Assembly: GCA_963786305.1 (NCBI GenBank)
Contig: CAWAYL010000021.1
Span: 62,001-126,000 of the forward strand
Length of the DNA: 64,000 nucleotides
Source: CAKZLS01 sp963786305
GTDB lineage: Bacteria > Pseudomonadota > Alphaproteobacteria > Rhodospirillales > Defluviicoccaceae
Reading direction: 5' to 3'
The notes beneath the pieces were generated by a model, which was not told the origin of the DNA, did no database searches, and was given only the letters and a program-made list of their open reading frames with translations. Numbering within the stretch: the first letter of the stretch is position 1; each line of letters starts with the position of its first letter. Below are positions 35,301 through 45,626 of this stretch, piece after piece. Both the position numbers and the translations under genes were made by a program.

Positions 35301-38300
35301 TTTACCCCGGTCGCCATCACCGGCACGGCCACGGACGATGATGGCGATCCCGCAACCGACGACGGGATCGTCGGCGTGGTCGAAGTCTCCGTCGACGGCG
35401 GTCAGAGCTGGAAGGTCGCCAGCGGCAAATCGACATGGTCGTATACCTGGACACCGAAGACGGTGGGCACCTACGAAATTGTCACCCGCGCCATCGACGA
35501 CAGCTTGAACCTGCCCGACGCCGGCAGCGTTGCCGTCGATACCGTCGAGGTTACGCCGCTACCCGAACCTGACGTGCTGAGCCTGTTCGATCCTTACGAA
35601 ACGGGTACGGGAACGCTAAGCAACGACTCCACATCGCTGGAACTTGGGGTGCGCTTCTTCCCCTCGCAAACCGGCCGCATCACGGAGCTGAAGTACTGGC
35701 GTGATCCGTCCGATGCATCGGATACGGATGTGCGCGAGGGTCGCCTCTGGGATGGGAATGGCAGCGTGCTGGCAACGGTGACGTTCACCTCGGGACCCGG
35801 CAACAGTGGTTGGCAGACAGCGGCACTCGGCACGCCGGTCCAAGTGCTTCCCAATTCCGAGTACGTCGCATCGTTCCGGACCGAGGACAATTATCTCGCT
35901 GCGTCCAACTTCTTTGTTTCTGATTATGTAGATCCATTCGGCAAGCTGACTGCGCCGGGCGGCGCGAATGGTGTCTACGCATACAACTCTGCTGTTGTTT
36001 TTCCAACGCAGAGCTATTTTTCCAGTAATTACTGGGCTGATTTATCGTTCGAACCGGGTCCCCTGGTGAATACCGCGCCGGCATTCACGTCTTCGTCGGG
36101 GTTCTCGGTATCGGAGAACAGTACGGCAGTTGGCCAATTGACGGCCAGCGATGGTGAAAACGACCCGCTCGTGTTCGCGTTGGCAGGTGGTCCAGACGCT
36201 GCTCTGTTCGAAGTCGATGCGACTTCGGGTGATCTGCGTTTTCTCGTGCCGCCAGATTTTGAAACGCCGGCGGACCAGGGTGGTGACAACGTCTACGATG
36301 TAATCGTCAGCGTTTCGGACGATATCGCGCCCGCTGTCCAGCAATCGATCCAGGTGGAGGTTGTCGATGTAGTCGACGAAACGCCACCAAATCTCTTTTC
36401 GCTATTCGATCCGCACGAAACGGTTACAGGAACACCATTCGACAACTCTCATCCTTGGAACTTGGGGTGCGCTTCGCGCCCACGGAAACCGGCCGCATCA
36501 CCGAGCTGAAGTACTGGCGCGATCCGTCCGATGCTTCGGATACGGATGTGCGCGAGGGTCGCCTCTGGGATGGGAATGGCAATCTGCTCGGCAACGGTCA
36601 CGTTCACCTCGGGGCCTGGCAACAGTGGTTGGCAGACAGCAACTCTCGGCACGCCGGTCCAAGTCCTTCCGAATACCGAGTACGTCGCGTCGTTCCGGAC
36701 CGAGGACAACTATCTGGCTGCGTCCAACTTCTTTGATTCTGATTACGTGGATCCGTTCGGCAAGCTCAGTGCACCGGGCGGTGCGAATGGTGTCTACGCT
36801 TACAGCTCGGCTGTTGTTTTTCCAACGCAGAGCTATCTTTCCAGTAATTACTGGGCTGATTTATCGTTCGAACCGGTACCCCTAGTTAATACCGCGCCGG
36901 TATTCACGTCTTCGTCGGGGTTCTCGGTATCCGAAAACAGTACGCAGGTCGGCCAATTGACGGCCAGCGATGGTGAAAACGACCCGCTCGTGTTCGCGCT
37001 GGCAGGTGGTCCGGACGCCGCTCTGTTCGAAGTCGATGCGACTTCGGGCAATCTGCGTTTTCTCACGCCGCCAGATTTTGAAACGCCGGCGGACCAGGGT
37101 GGTGACAACGTCTACGATGTAACCGTCAGCGTTTCGGACAATATCGCGCCCGCTGTCGAGCAATCTATCCAGGTGGAAGTTGTCGACGTTGTCGACGAAA
37201 CGCCATCAAATGTTTCGACGCTCTTCGATGACGGGGTAAGCCCAAACATCGCGACCTCCGATCCAACGGACTACGAGTTGGGCGTGAAGTTCCAACCGAG
37301 CGAAAACGGCGTGATCACGGGGCTCAGATATTACCGCGGTGCAGCCGACAGCACTGACACCGACGTGCGAACATTGAACCTGTGGACCGGTGACGGGCTG
37401 CTACTCGCCTCGGCCACGGTAGAACTCGGCACCGGGCGAAACCGGATGGCAGTTCGTGGAACTCGCTCAACCTGTCGACGTCGCGGCCACTGCGACCTAC
37501 GTCGTGTCGTACGGCACGACACAAAATTACGCCTACACCTATAATTATTTCAACACCGATCGACCGGGGCCGGATGGCCTGCTCGTGGCACCGGCTAGCG
37601 GCACTGTGGGTGGCAACGCCGTGTACGCGGCGGGGGGTACGGGTGCATTCCCAACCCAATCCTATCTGGATTCAAACTATTGGGTCGATGTCACCTTCCA
37701 AGAGGGCAGCAGCCAAGCGCCTAGTGGCGCGCGTTTGCTGGCGTCGCAGACCGATCAAAATACGATCAAGAAAGGAGTTCTTCACCTCGTCCGACTATCT
37801 CGTCGCTGTTGCGGGCAAGAGCGATATTGCGCGGATAACAGCCGCCGATCCCGAAGGTGACAAGCTTAACTTCTCCATCGTGGGCGGCAAGGATGCGGAC
37901 CGGGTGGTTCTCGATCGAGAAACTGGAATTCTCCAGTTCAAGAAAGCACTCGGCACCAATTCATTCACCGACACACAGCCCGGCCGCGACTTCGACGTCG
38001 TTGTCGAGGCGACAGACGGGAAAGATCCTGCCTTTCGTCAGAGCATCACGATTGAAGTGGCGGGCAGCAAGGGCAAGGGCCCACCCGGATTTCTCGAATT
38101 CCGAGAGAATTCCCCTGAGGACACGGAGTTGGGGTCATTCACGTCCTCGGACAACTTTGTCGTGGCGCCAGACCAAAAAGACATCGGACGGGTCGCTGCC
38201 GTCGCCGATGACGGCGACGATCTGAGGTTTTCCATCGTCGGCGGAAAGCATGCCGCTCTTCTGAACATCGACAAGAAAAGCGGTGATCTCAGCTTCAAGA

Positions 38301-38920
38301 AGTTCCCGGGCAAAATTCCGCCGAGCGAAGCAGGGCCGGACGGCGAATTCGATGTGATCGTCAGCGCCTCGGATGGTGACGACACCACCCTCTACCAGGA
38401 AATAGAGATCGCGGTGGCTGGACCAGGCCGCAAGGGACCGCCCGGGTTTCCCGGCCCCGGAGATAAGCCGGTTGAGGACGATGCATCGGGGTCGTTCACG
38501 TCCTCGGACAATTTTGTCGTGGCACCAGATCAAAAAGACATCGGACGCGTTACTGCCGTCGCCGATGACGGCGACGATCTAAAATTCTCCATCGTCGGCG
38601 GTAGGGATGCTGATCTCCTGAAGATCGACAAGAAAAGCGGCGATCTCAGCTTCAAGAAGTTCCCAGGCAAAATTCCCCCGAGCGAAGCAGGGCCGAACGG
38701 GGAATTCGAGGTGATCGTCGGCGCCTCGGATGGTGACGATACCACCTTCTCCCAAGAAATAGAGATCATGGTGGCTGGACCAGGCCGCGAGGGACCTCCG
38801 GGCTTTATTACCCCTGCTTTTCCTGGGCCGCCAAATTTTGCCGAAGTTCCAACTGTTATTGGGCCGCCTGATTTTGTCGATGTACCGGCCTTCAGCGATT
38901 CCGATGTCATCATACCGTGA
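32308..38920 (+). CDS. Giant secreted-type protein: VCBS/Ig-like repeats, DMFase-like domain, DUF4082 and cadherin repeats; about five frameshifts
   Basis: GTG 32308 opens ~2200 codons read across frame changes near 33408, 36450, 36590, 37440 and 37780. In order: an N-terminal beta domain; VCBS-type repeats (PPVAVDDAFSTDEDVVLNGD); a ~500-residue domain resembling the N,N-dimethylformamidase large-subunit C-terminal region (YRVEIYRLGYYGGDGATLVT, AYLSVGHDEYWSGGQRANVE, LLFWSGNEVYWKTRYEAS); an Ig-like domain; three DUF4082 modules (ITELKYWRDPSDASDTDVRE); and cadherin-like repeats (ASDGENDPLVFALAGG). It ends in Pro-rich PPGF segments. There is no N-terminal signal peptide, as usual for type I secretion cargo, and no RTX repeats. 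Probably a surface or matrix protein with an enzyme-like core. Confidence 0.75.
33066..33608. repeat. Near-identical duplicated VCBS coding segment
   Basis: 33066-33282 recurs at about 33393-33608, and 32666-32781 recurs at 33281-33396, nearly base for base. The second copy lacks one C in the ACCACCC tract near 33408 that the first copy keeps. This places the first frameshift of the giant gene exactly there. Confidence 0.85.
35570..37200. repeat. Duplicated DUF4082-plus-cadherin module
   Basis: A segment of about 810 bases starting near 35575 is repeated from about 36385, at very high nucleotide identity including synonymous sites. Both encode ELKYWRDPSDASDTDVREGR, NYLAASNFF and SENST...VGQLTASDGEND. 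The second copy carries two indels relative to the first (near 36450 and an extra C near 36590). The duplication must be recent or kept uniform by recombination. Confidence 0.85.
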
Positions 38921-39917
38921 CCGTCTCTCGTGGGTCGTGGACATTGGGATCTACCAGAAGTGGATCGAGGATATCGACGCGCTGTCGAAGGCCCAACGGG
39001 AGGAGGTTCAGAAGATCCTGGCCGGTCGATCGTCGGAGGCCGAAGTGATCGCTGCTCTTGAAGGGCGCCTGCTGGCTGACCGGGTGTGCCCACTCTGCCA
39101 GCGGCCGGGGGCCGTGTGCCGTGGCAGTGCGAACGGCTTGCGTCGGTTCTACTGCGCGGGGTGCGGCAGGACCTTCAACGCCCTGACGGGTACGCCGTTG
39201 GCAAACCTGCATTACAAGGGACGCTGGTTCGACTTCGCCGGGTCGCTGAGCGAGGGGGCATCGGTGCGCAAGTCGGCGGCCCGGTGCGACGTCGCGGTGA
39301 GCACCGCCTTCCGCTGGCGGCATCGCTTTCTGCGGGCGATCAAGACCGATACGGCCTCTCTGAGCGGAATCGTCGAGGCCGACGAAGCCTATGTCCTGGA
39401 AAGCCGCAAGGGATCGCGGGCCTGGAACAATGCCGCTGCGGGGCAGCCCGATGCCGAGAAGCCGGAGCGCAAGCCCCGCAAGCGCGGCGGCAAAGCCACC
39501 CGGCGCGGCCTGTCCAGCGAGCAGGTGCCGATCCTGGTGGCCGCCGACCGTACCGGCGCCACGATCAGCGCCATCCTCCCGGCGGTCAACGCCGACACCA
39601 TCAAAGACGTCCTGGCCCCGGTGCTTGGCAAGGACGCCCTCCTGGTCACCGATGGCGCATCGTTCTATCCACCTTGCGCCGCGAAGCTGGGTGTCACTCA
39701 TGAGACGCTCAATCAATCGGCCGGTGAGAGGCTCCGGGGTGAACTGCACATCCAGACGGTGAACAGCCGCCATGAGCGCCTCAAGACTTTCCTGCGCCGC
39801 TATCGTGGCATCGCCACCAAATACCTCGGCACCTACCTCAAGTGGTTCCATCTCGCCGGAATCCACCTCGACCCGTCACCCCGCACGTGCCTGAACGCCG
39901 CCATGGGAAGGGCCTGA
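38904..39917 (+). CDS. IS1595-family transposase, overlapping the end of the giant gene
   Basis: About 337 residues from ATG 38904 (MSSYRDRLSWVVDIGIYQKW). A zinc ribbon with CPLCQRPGAVC and YCAGCGRTFNALTGTPL is followed by the DDE core IVEADEAYVLESRKG, ALLVTDGASFYPPCAAKLGV and QTVNSRHERLKTFLRRYRGI. Intact and possibly active. Its start lies 17 bases inside the reading frame of the giant secreted gene, and its 3' end adjoins a truncated DUF3422 gene on the other strand. The insertion therefore probably disturbed at least the latter. Clear terminal inverted repeats were not found by eye. Confidence 0.88.
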   Translation: MSSYRDRLSWVVDIGIYQKWIEDIDALSKAQREEVQKILAGRSSEAEVIAALEGRLLADRVCPLCQRPGAVCRGSANGLRRFYCAGCGRTFNALTGTPLANLHYKGRWFDFAGSLSEGASVRKSAARCDVAVSTAFRWRHRFLRAIKTDTASLSGIVEADEAYVLESRKGSRAWNNAAAGQPDAEKPERKPRKRGGKATRRGLSSEQVPILVAADRTGATISAILPAVNADTIKDVLAPVLGKDALLVTDGASFYPPCAAKLGVTHETLNQSAGERLRGELHIQTVNSRHERLKTFLRRYRGIATKYLGTYLKWFHLAGIHLDPSPRTCLNAAMGRA

Positions 39918-39929
39918 GACGAGAAATGC

Positions 39930-40316
39930 ATAGTCTTTGAAAACAGAGCTTTATCAGAAAAGGGCTCATTGCGCAGAAACGTATAGGTGCTGAACTCGGC
40001 ATGGCCTTCCCAGCGGAAGCGAAACGGTCCGAGGTCCTGGACAAAATGCTTGGCCTCCAGGGGACGGCGGCGCGGCGTCGTAGCGGGCACAAAGATGGGC
40101 GACGTGGGCACGCTGTATCTGCGCCGCCTCGACGCTTCCCCCGTCAGCACTGCCAAGTAATACAATCGCTTAAGAGCCCCTGACCGGAGGCTCCAACGCC
40201 TCGAACGGTCGAGCATGCAACTCGTTGATGAGTGACTCTCGCAGCGGATGGGCGGCGTTCACCAAGAACGCCTTCGCGTTGCCGGATCTGTCCAAGCCGT
40301 TCGCGCTCGTTTTCAT
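39930..40316 (-). pseudogene. DUF3422-family protein, 5' fragment with frameshifts
   Basis: From ATG 40316: MKTSANGLDRSGNAKAFLVN then HPLRESLINELHARPFEAL, the DUF3422 start. The frame then changes near 40175 to LAVLTGEA. A middle piece, AHVAHLCARYDAAPPSPGG, reads in another frame before AKHFVQDLGPFRFRWEGHAE and FSTYTFLRNEPFSDKALF. Homology ends by ~39940 beside the IS1595 transposase. The remaining ~300 residues of this family are missing. It lies downstream of guaA on the same strand. The normal product is a membrane-anchored protein of unknown function. Confidence 0.75.
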
Positions 40317-40430
40317 TTCGGATTTTCCGGGGAGAACCTCCCCGGAGTCAAGCCTCATCGATGCCGGCCTCGGATCCGACCGCGCGGTTCAGACGGCGTC
40401 CGCAATTAACGAGCGCGAACTCGGCTCCCG

Positions 40431-41982
40431 TCACTCCCACTCAATGGTGCCGGGCGGTTTCGAGGTCACGTCGTAGACCACCCGGTTGACGCCGCGCACC
40501 TCGTTGATGATGCGCCCGGCGACGCGCGACAGAAACGCGTGTTCGAACGCGAAGGTGTCGGCGGTCATGCCGTCGGTGGAGGTCACGGCTCGGAGCGCGA
40601 CGACGTTTTCGTAGCTCCGGCAATCGCCCATGACGCCCACCGTCCGCACCGGCAGGAATACCGCGAACGCCTGCCAGATGGCGTCGTAGAGGCCGGCGCT
40701 CCGGATCTCCTCGAGATAGATGGCGTCGGCCTGGCGGAGCGTGTCGGCCTTGGCGCGGGTGACGTCGCCGAGGATGCGGACGGCCAGGCCCGGCCCCGGA
40801 AACGGATGGCGTCTGAGCAGGCTTTCGGGCATGTTCAGCTCGCGGCCAAGCTCCCGCACCTCGTCCTTGAACAGCTCGCGCAGCGGCTCCACCAGACCGA
40901 GGTTCATGCGCTCCGGCAGGCCGCCGACGTTATGGTGCGACTTGATGGTGACACTGGGTCCGCCGGCGAACGAGACCGAACTCGATGACGTCGGGATAGA
41001 GCGTGCCCTGGGCGAGAAATTCGGCGCCGCCGATGGCGTTTCCCTCCTCCTCGAAAACGTCGATGAAGGTGCCGCCGATGATCTTGCGCTTGGCCTCCGG
41101 GTCGCTGACGCCCGCGAGCTTGGCGAGAAACAGCTCGGATGCGTCGCGGTGCACCAGCGGAATGTTGTAGTGATTGCGGAACAGCCCGACCACCTGGTCG
41201 GCCTCGCCGAGGCGCAGCAGTCCGGTGTCGATGAACACGCAAGTGAGCTGATCGCCCAGCGCCTCGTGCAGCAGCACCGCCGCCACCGAAGAGTCGACCC
41301 CGCCCGACAGCCCGCACATCACCCGGCCGTCGCCGACATGGCCGCGCGCCCGCTCGATGGCCTGATCGCGAAACGCCGCCATGGTCCACTCGCCGCCGCA
41401 CCCGGCGACGTCATGGGTGAAGGCGCGAAGAAGCTGCGCCCCGTGCGGCGTATGCACCACCTCGGGGTGGAACTGAACGGCATAGAACCGGCGTTCGTCG
41501 TCGGCGATGGCGGCGAACGGCGCGCCATCGGAAACGGCCACCGACCGGAAGCCGGCGGGTAGCGCCGTCACCCGGTCGCCGTGGCTCATCCACACCTGCT
41601 CGCGGCTACCCGGCGCCCAGATGCCGTGGAAAAGCGCGCACGCGCCGGTCACCTCCACGTAGGCGCGGCCGAACTCCTTGTGCTCGGACGTCTCCACCGT
41701 GCCGCCGAGCTGTTCCACCATGGTCTGCTGGCCGTAGCAGATGCCGAGCACCGGCACGCCCTTGGTAAAAACGCGTGGGTCGGCCCGGGGCGTATCCACG
41801 TCCAGCACCGAGGCCGGTCCGCCCGACAAAATGATGGCGTCTGGCCGGAAAGCGTCGATGAACGCGCCGTCCGCCTTATTGTACGGGTGGATCTCCGAAT
41901 AGACGCCGCTCTCCCTCACCCGCCGGGCGATGAGCTGGGTGACCTGGGAGCCGAAATCGATGATGAGAACACGCTCTGACAT
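40431..41982 (-). CDS. guaA: GMP synthase (glutamine-hydrolysing), one frameshift
   Basis: Converts XMP to GMP using glutamine and ATP. The class I amidotransferase domain starts MSERVLIIDFGSQVTQLIAR, with the nucleophile Cys82 in GICYGQQ and the His/Glu in QFHPEVVHT. The ATP-pyrophosphatase loop is LSGGVDSSVAAVLLHEALGD. At ~40980 an extra T shifts the frame in what should read VIESVSFAGGPSVTIKSHHN. The C-terminal dimerisation domain continues in the next frame (LVEPLRELFKDEVRELGREL to PPGTIEWE). Repaired length is ~517 residues, normal for GuaA. As the gene is normally needed without guanine, the indel is most likely a sequence error. Confidence 0.93.
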
Positions 41983-42099
41983 GGCGCCGAACCATAGACG
42001 ATTGCGGACGGATCGGCCAACCGCATTTCGACGACATTTGCGCCGCTAGCCGGAACCTGACAAATCAGTTTTTTATGGGTGTCCGCGAGGCGGCGTCAT

Positions 42100-43953
42100 T
42101 TACTTATTGTCGTAAATTTCGTCAATAACGGCAAACGAAGCCTCTTTCGTCAGGTGGCCCTGATCAAGATACATGAGGACATCGTTCCTAACCATGTCGC
42201 AAGTCATTCCATCGCAAATAAATGGCGTAACATCATAAAACTCAACCCCTTCGAGGGACATCGTTAGCTCATTCAATATTTTGATTTTACGAAAATGTTT
42301 GGAGCGTAACTTCCCTTTCATCTCAAAATTGCATTTCTTCGCACTATTTTCCTCGTCGGCATCATAAAAATTTCCGATACACCTGCCAGCGTCAAACGGT
42401 GCACGGGGGTTGGGGCCAATGATTTTGACCCGCTTACCCAACGAAACAATTTTCTTCAGATATTTTGTAAACGATCTCAGTCCGTCCTCTGTCAGTAGAT
42501 CATCGAATGGGGACGATAGTATGACAGTATCTATATAAGGCAGTTGGGCCAAGGACTGCGCTACCTGAACGTAGAACGTGCGGCATGGAGACTCGTTGTT
42601 GTCGACATCACCATCTCCGCCTCCGACGCTACACGAATGTTTCGTTAATTGCAGCACACCCTTGGATTTAAAAAACCGCGACAGAGCCAACACATACTGC
42701 ATGGCATAACTATTTCCGACAACCGCAATGCGCGGATTTTCGGAATCGGAACACATATCATTTAATTGGTAGTTTCCGTTGCACTGCAAGCCATAGCCCG
42801 GATTGAGCGCTAGCCTCTCGAATACATCATTACGCGATGGAAATCCGGTTGTCAGATGCCCCGCCACGCCGACGGATACAATGATCACCGAAATAAATAC
42901 CGATGAGGCACAAAGCACTCTCGTGCTTATTATGTTTGCATTTCTGAACGGCTTTTCGACAAAATACCATGACGTGTATGCCAGAACGAATGTAATAGAC
43001 ACGCAAATAAACAGTTCTAATCCAGACGGTTGAACTGACTTGCTCAGATGGAAAAACACCAATATGGGCTGATGAAACAAATATGCACTGTAAGAAATCA
43101 ACCCAATGCCAACAATCGCTTTATTTTGTAAAATTCTAGCGACCGCCGTGTCGTCTACCGCAAATAGTATAATCAGCGCGGCACCGATTGTCGGGACCAG
43201 CGTATACAAACTTGGAAAAGGTGTTTGATTGTCGTAATAGAAGATCGAAAACGCTATCAGGAAAATACCTACCGTGCTCGCAAAGTGTCTTAACGTCGGC
43301 GAATGGGGAACACCACGGTTCTGTAAATAAAACGCTGTAAATGCGCCAACGAGTAACTCCCATCCTCGCGTTGGAAGCAGATAAAATGTCGCGGTCGGCA
43401 TATGATAAGCGCCCCACTGTGCGCCACCGAGACTGAGAACAAACGCTATAACCAATATTGCGACTATCCACCGCTTACCCAGCACCCACGACAGCATCAG
43501 AAAAATTGGAAATATAATGTAGTACTGTTCTTCAACCGCCAAGCTCCACATATGAAGGAGTGGATTATCGTCGTACGCAACACCGAAATAAACGTCTCCT
43601 TTAATATAAAGCAGAATATTGGATGCAAAAAATACAGTGGAAACCGCATATTGACCAATATCCTTATGCGCTACCGGTAACATAAAAAACCAGGAATACA
43701 GGTACGTGACAATCAATGTGAGAAACAGTGCCGGCAGAATCCGCCGCGCCCGTCGTTCGTAAAATTTGACGAGCTTGAATTTACCCTCGTCCAGAGCGTC
43801 GATAATAATCGTCGTAATGAGGTATCCGCTAATGACGAAGAAGACATCCACGCCGACGAACCCGCCGCTGAATAAATCAATTCCGGCGTGGTAGAGGATC
43901 ACCGGCAGGACAGCGACGGCGCGCAATCCGTCAATTTCAGACCGATACTTCAT
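42100..43953 (-). CDS. Acyltransferase-3 / SGNH O-acetyltransferase (OafA-like)
   Basis: 617 residues. The N-terminal part is an acyltransferase-3 membrane domain with YRSEIDGLRAVAVLPVILYH, GVDVFFVISGYLITTIII and YERRARRILPALFLTLIV, about ten helices. The C-terminal ~220 residues form an SGNH-type domain: VVGNSYAMQYVLALSRFF carries the Ser block, and YLDQGHLTKEASF carries the final Asp/His pair. Such proteins O-acetylate O-antigen, peptidoglycan or exopolysaccharide. The gene is strikingly AT-rich compared with its neighbours, which suggests recent transfer. No other polysaccharide gene adjoins it. Confidence 0.88.
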   Translation of the reverse strand: MKYRSEIDGLRAVAVLPVILYHAGIDLFSGGFVGVDVFFVISGYLITTIIIDALDEGKFKLVKFYERRARRILPALFLTLIVTYLYSWFFMLPVAHKDIGQYAVSTVFFASNILLYIKGDVYFGVAYDDNPLLHMWSLAVEEQYYIIFPIFLMLSWVLGKRWIVAILVIAFVLSLGGAQWGAYHMPTATFYLLPTRGWELLVGAFTAFYLQNRGVPHSPTLRHFASTVGIFLIAFSIFYYDNQTPFPSLYTLVPTIGAALIILFAVDDTAVARILQNKAIVGIGLISYSAYLFHQPILVFFHLSKSVQPSGLELFICVSITFVLAYTSWYFVEKPFRNANIISTRVLCASSVFISVIIVSVGVAGHLTTGFPSRNDVFERLALNPGYGLQCNGNYQLNDMCSDSENPRIAVVGNSYAMQYVLALSRFFKSKGVLQLTKHSCSVGGGDGDVDNNESPCRTFYVQVAQSLAQLPYIDTVILSSPFDDLLTEDGLRSFTKYLKKIVSLGKRVKIIGPNPRAPFDAGRCIGNFYDADEENSAKKCNFEMKGKLRSKHFRKIKILNELTMSLEGVEFYDVTPFICDGMTCDMVRNDVLMYLDQGHLTKEASFAVIDEIYDNK

Positions 43954-44142
43954 TGTCAGCTCTGGGTTGGCTCTGGCAAATATCTCTTGTGATGGTATTT
44001 TGTCGAAGCGCCCTTCCGGGCATACCCGCGATAAGGGGACCCGTCCGCAAACGTGCTGTATACCCGTATAGCGTTTAATGTTCCTTAATTGTTCCTGACT
44101 CGAAATTATTCAGCAGATCCATTGAACTTCCGAATGATCCCC

Positions 44143-45606
44143 ATGAAAATCGTCCGAGTCCGCCGTTTCTGCCTGATCGTCCTGGTGGCCCTGACCGCTG
44201 GCTGCGCCGCGAGGCCGGGCGGCGGCGGCGTCACCGTCGAGGGCGCGCTGGCGGGAACCCGTGCCGGATCCGCCAGCGCATCGCCGAGCACGCTGACGCT
44301 GAGCCACCGCAACGGTGCTTCGCTGCCGCGCGTGAGCGAGACGCCCGATCCCCGCATTGACGATCTGACATCCATGACGCTCCGTGTCACGTCGCTGGCC
44401 GGCGGACCGTTCCAGGACGAATTCGTTCTGGCCACCATGGTCGCTAGCCCGGCCGGAACCAAGATTACTGAAACCGAGAGCGCCGGATCCGAGAACGCTG
44501 GCACCGACGGTCGCTATGACGGTGATGATCCGGACTGGGTGCGACGGCGCCGGGGAGAGCTGGCCGTGCTTCGTCTGCCCGTCGGCGATGGCAGCGCCGG
44601 CAAAACCGCGACCCGAACGTTCGCGGCCGCAAAAGGGCGGCGGGCCGGCTCGGCCTGGCTCATGCGGCTGGAAGGAACCGACCCGGTGATCCCCTGGACG
44701 ATCGACGCGGGCGACGGTCGGTGCCGCGCCGTCTCCCCCTCCGTCACCCTCGTGGTCGCGCCAGCGGGGCAATCGCGCGACTGCTTCGACCTCGAAACCC
44801 TGGCGGGAATGGTGCTGGCGCACATGGCCAAGGCCGTCACCGAGGGGCTGGATGATGGTCCGCTCCCGGCCCTGGTCACGGCGGCCGGCCATGAGCTGTC
44901 CATCGTCCCCGCGCTCGATGCGCCGGGCAGTGCCGGGGGCGCGGGTTTCGGTCTGATCTATGCGGCGGCGCTCCGAATCGGCGAGCATGCGAGCAAGGCC
45001 AAAGCCACCGTTCTCATCCCCGTCACCGTCCATTTCCGCCCGGCGTCCTCGCCCGCCGGACCGGACCTCGAGGCGGTGATTGCGCCGCTCGGCTCGGCGC
45101 CCTGGTCCGCCATCGACGCCAGCCGGGTTACCCTCGCCCATGCGGATGGCGGGGTCGATGCCGGTCTCGCCCGGGAGATCCGCGCGGTCATTGTCGATAG
45201 CCTGGAACGGGCGGCACTCCCGCCGCTGAACGTTGACGGGGCGGAAGTCCCGGCGGAACAGGCCATCGGACGGATGGTCGCGGCAATGGCGGCGCAACCG
45301 GCGACATCGCCACCGTCGTTCGCTCGTCTCGGCGTCGTCGCCCTACCGGCGAGACGCAGCGGCGCGACGGAGCCCATCGTTCCGACGCGGGTGCTTTCGC
45401 TTCCCAAGGTGTCCACCCACCTTTCCACCGGCGGCGCGTTCGGCGCGTCGGGGCCGAATCAGACAGCCCGGCCGAAAACGGTCGCCAAGAGCAACGGCAC
45501 GGTGAGCGTGACAACCCCCCTCGACCCGCCGGGCCGGATCCGCCGCCTGACGACCCTGGCACCCATGCGGACGGGCGAACCCTATGAGCTTCGGATCCTG
45601 CGCTGA
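44143..45606 (+). CDS. Hypothetical lipoprotein (~487 aa)
   Basis: ATG 44143 (or 44134) gives KIVRVRRFCLIVLVALTAGC, a lipoprotein signal whose Cys is the likely lipidation site. The rest is Ala/Gly/Pro-rich with beta-type stretches and no motif I recognise. It includes DDLTSMTLRVTSLAGGPFQD, LIPVTVHFRPASSPAGPDLE and a Ser/Thr/Pro-rich C-terminus. It should be anchored to an envelope membrane. Flanked by the divergent AT-rich acyltransferase gene and the convergent radC gene. Confidence 0.6.
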   Translation: MKIVRVRRFCLIVLVALTAGCAARPGGGGVTVEGALAGTRAGSASASPSTLTLSHRNGASLPRVSETPDPRIDDLTSMTLRVTSLAGGPFQDEFVLATMVASPAGTKITETESAGSENAGTDGRYDGDDPDWVRRRRGELAVLRLPVGDGSAGKTATRTFAAAKGRRAGSAWLMRLEGTDPVIPWTIDAGDGRCRAVSPSVTLVVAPAGQSRDCFDLETLAGMVLAHMAKAVTEGLDDGPLPALVTAAGHELSIVPALDAPGSAGGAGFGLIYAAALRIGEHASKAKATVLIPVTVHFRPASSPAGPDLEAVIAPLGSAPWSAIDASRVTLAHADGGVDAGLAREIRAVIVDSLERAALPPLNVDGAEVPAEQAIGRMVAAMAAQPATSPPSFARLGVVALPARRSGATEPIVPTRVLSLPKVSTHLSTGGAFGASGPNQTARPKTVAKSNGTVSVTTPLDPPGRIRRLTTLAPMRTGEPYELRILR

Positions 45607-45626
45607 ATACTGCTTCTCAGAGCAGA

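Noticed and set aside
40327..40345. Hairpin CCGGGGAG-AAC-CTCCCCGG taken for a terminator after guaA
   Set aside because: It is followed by A residues, not T, in the minus direction; it lies just upstream of the DUF3422 start.
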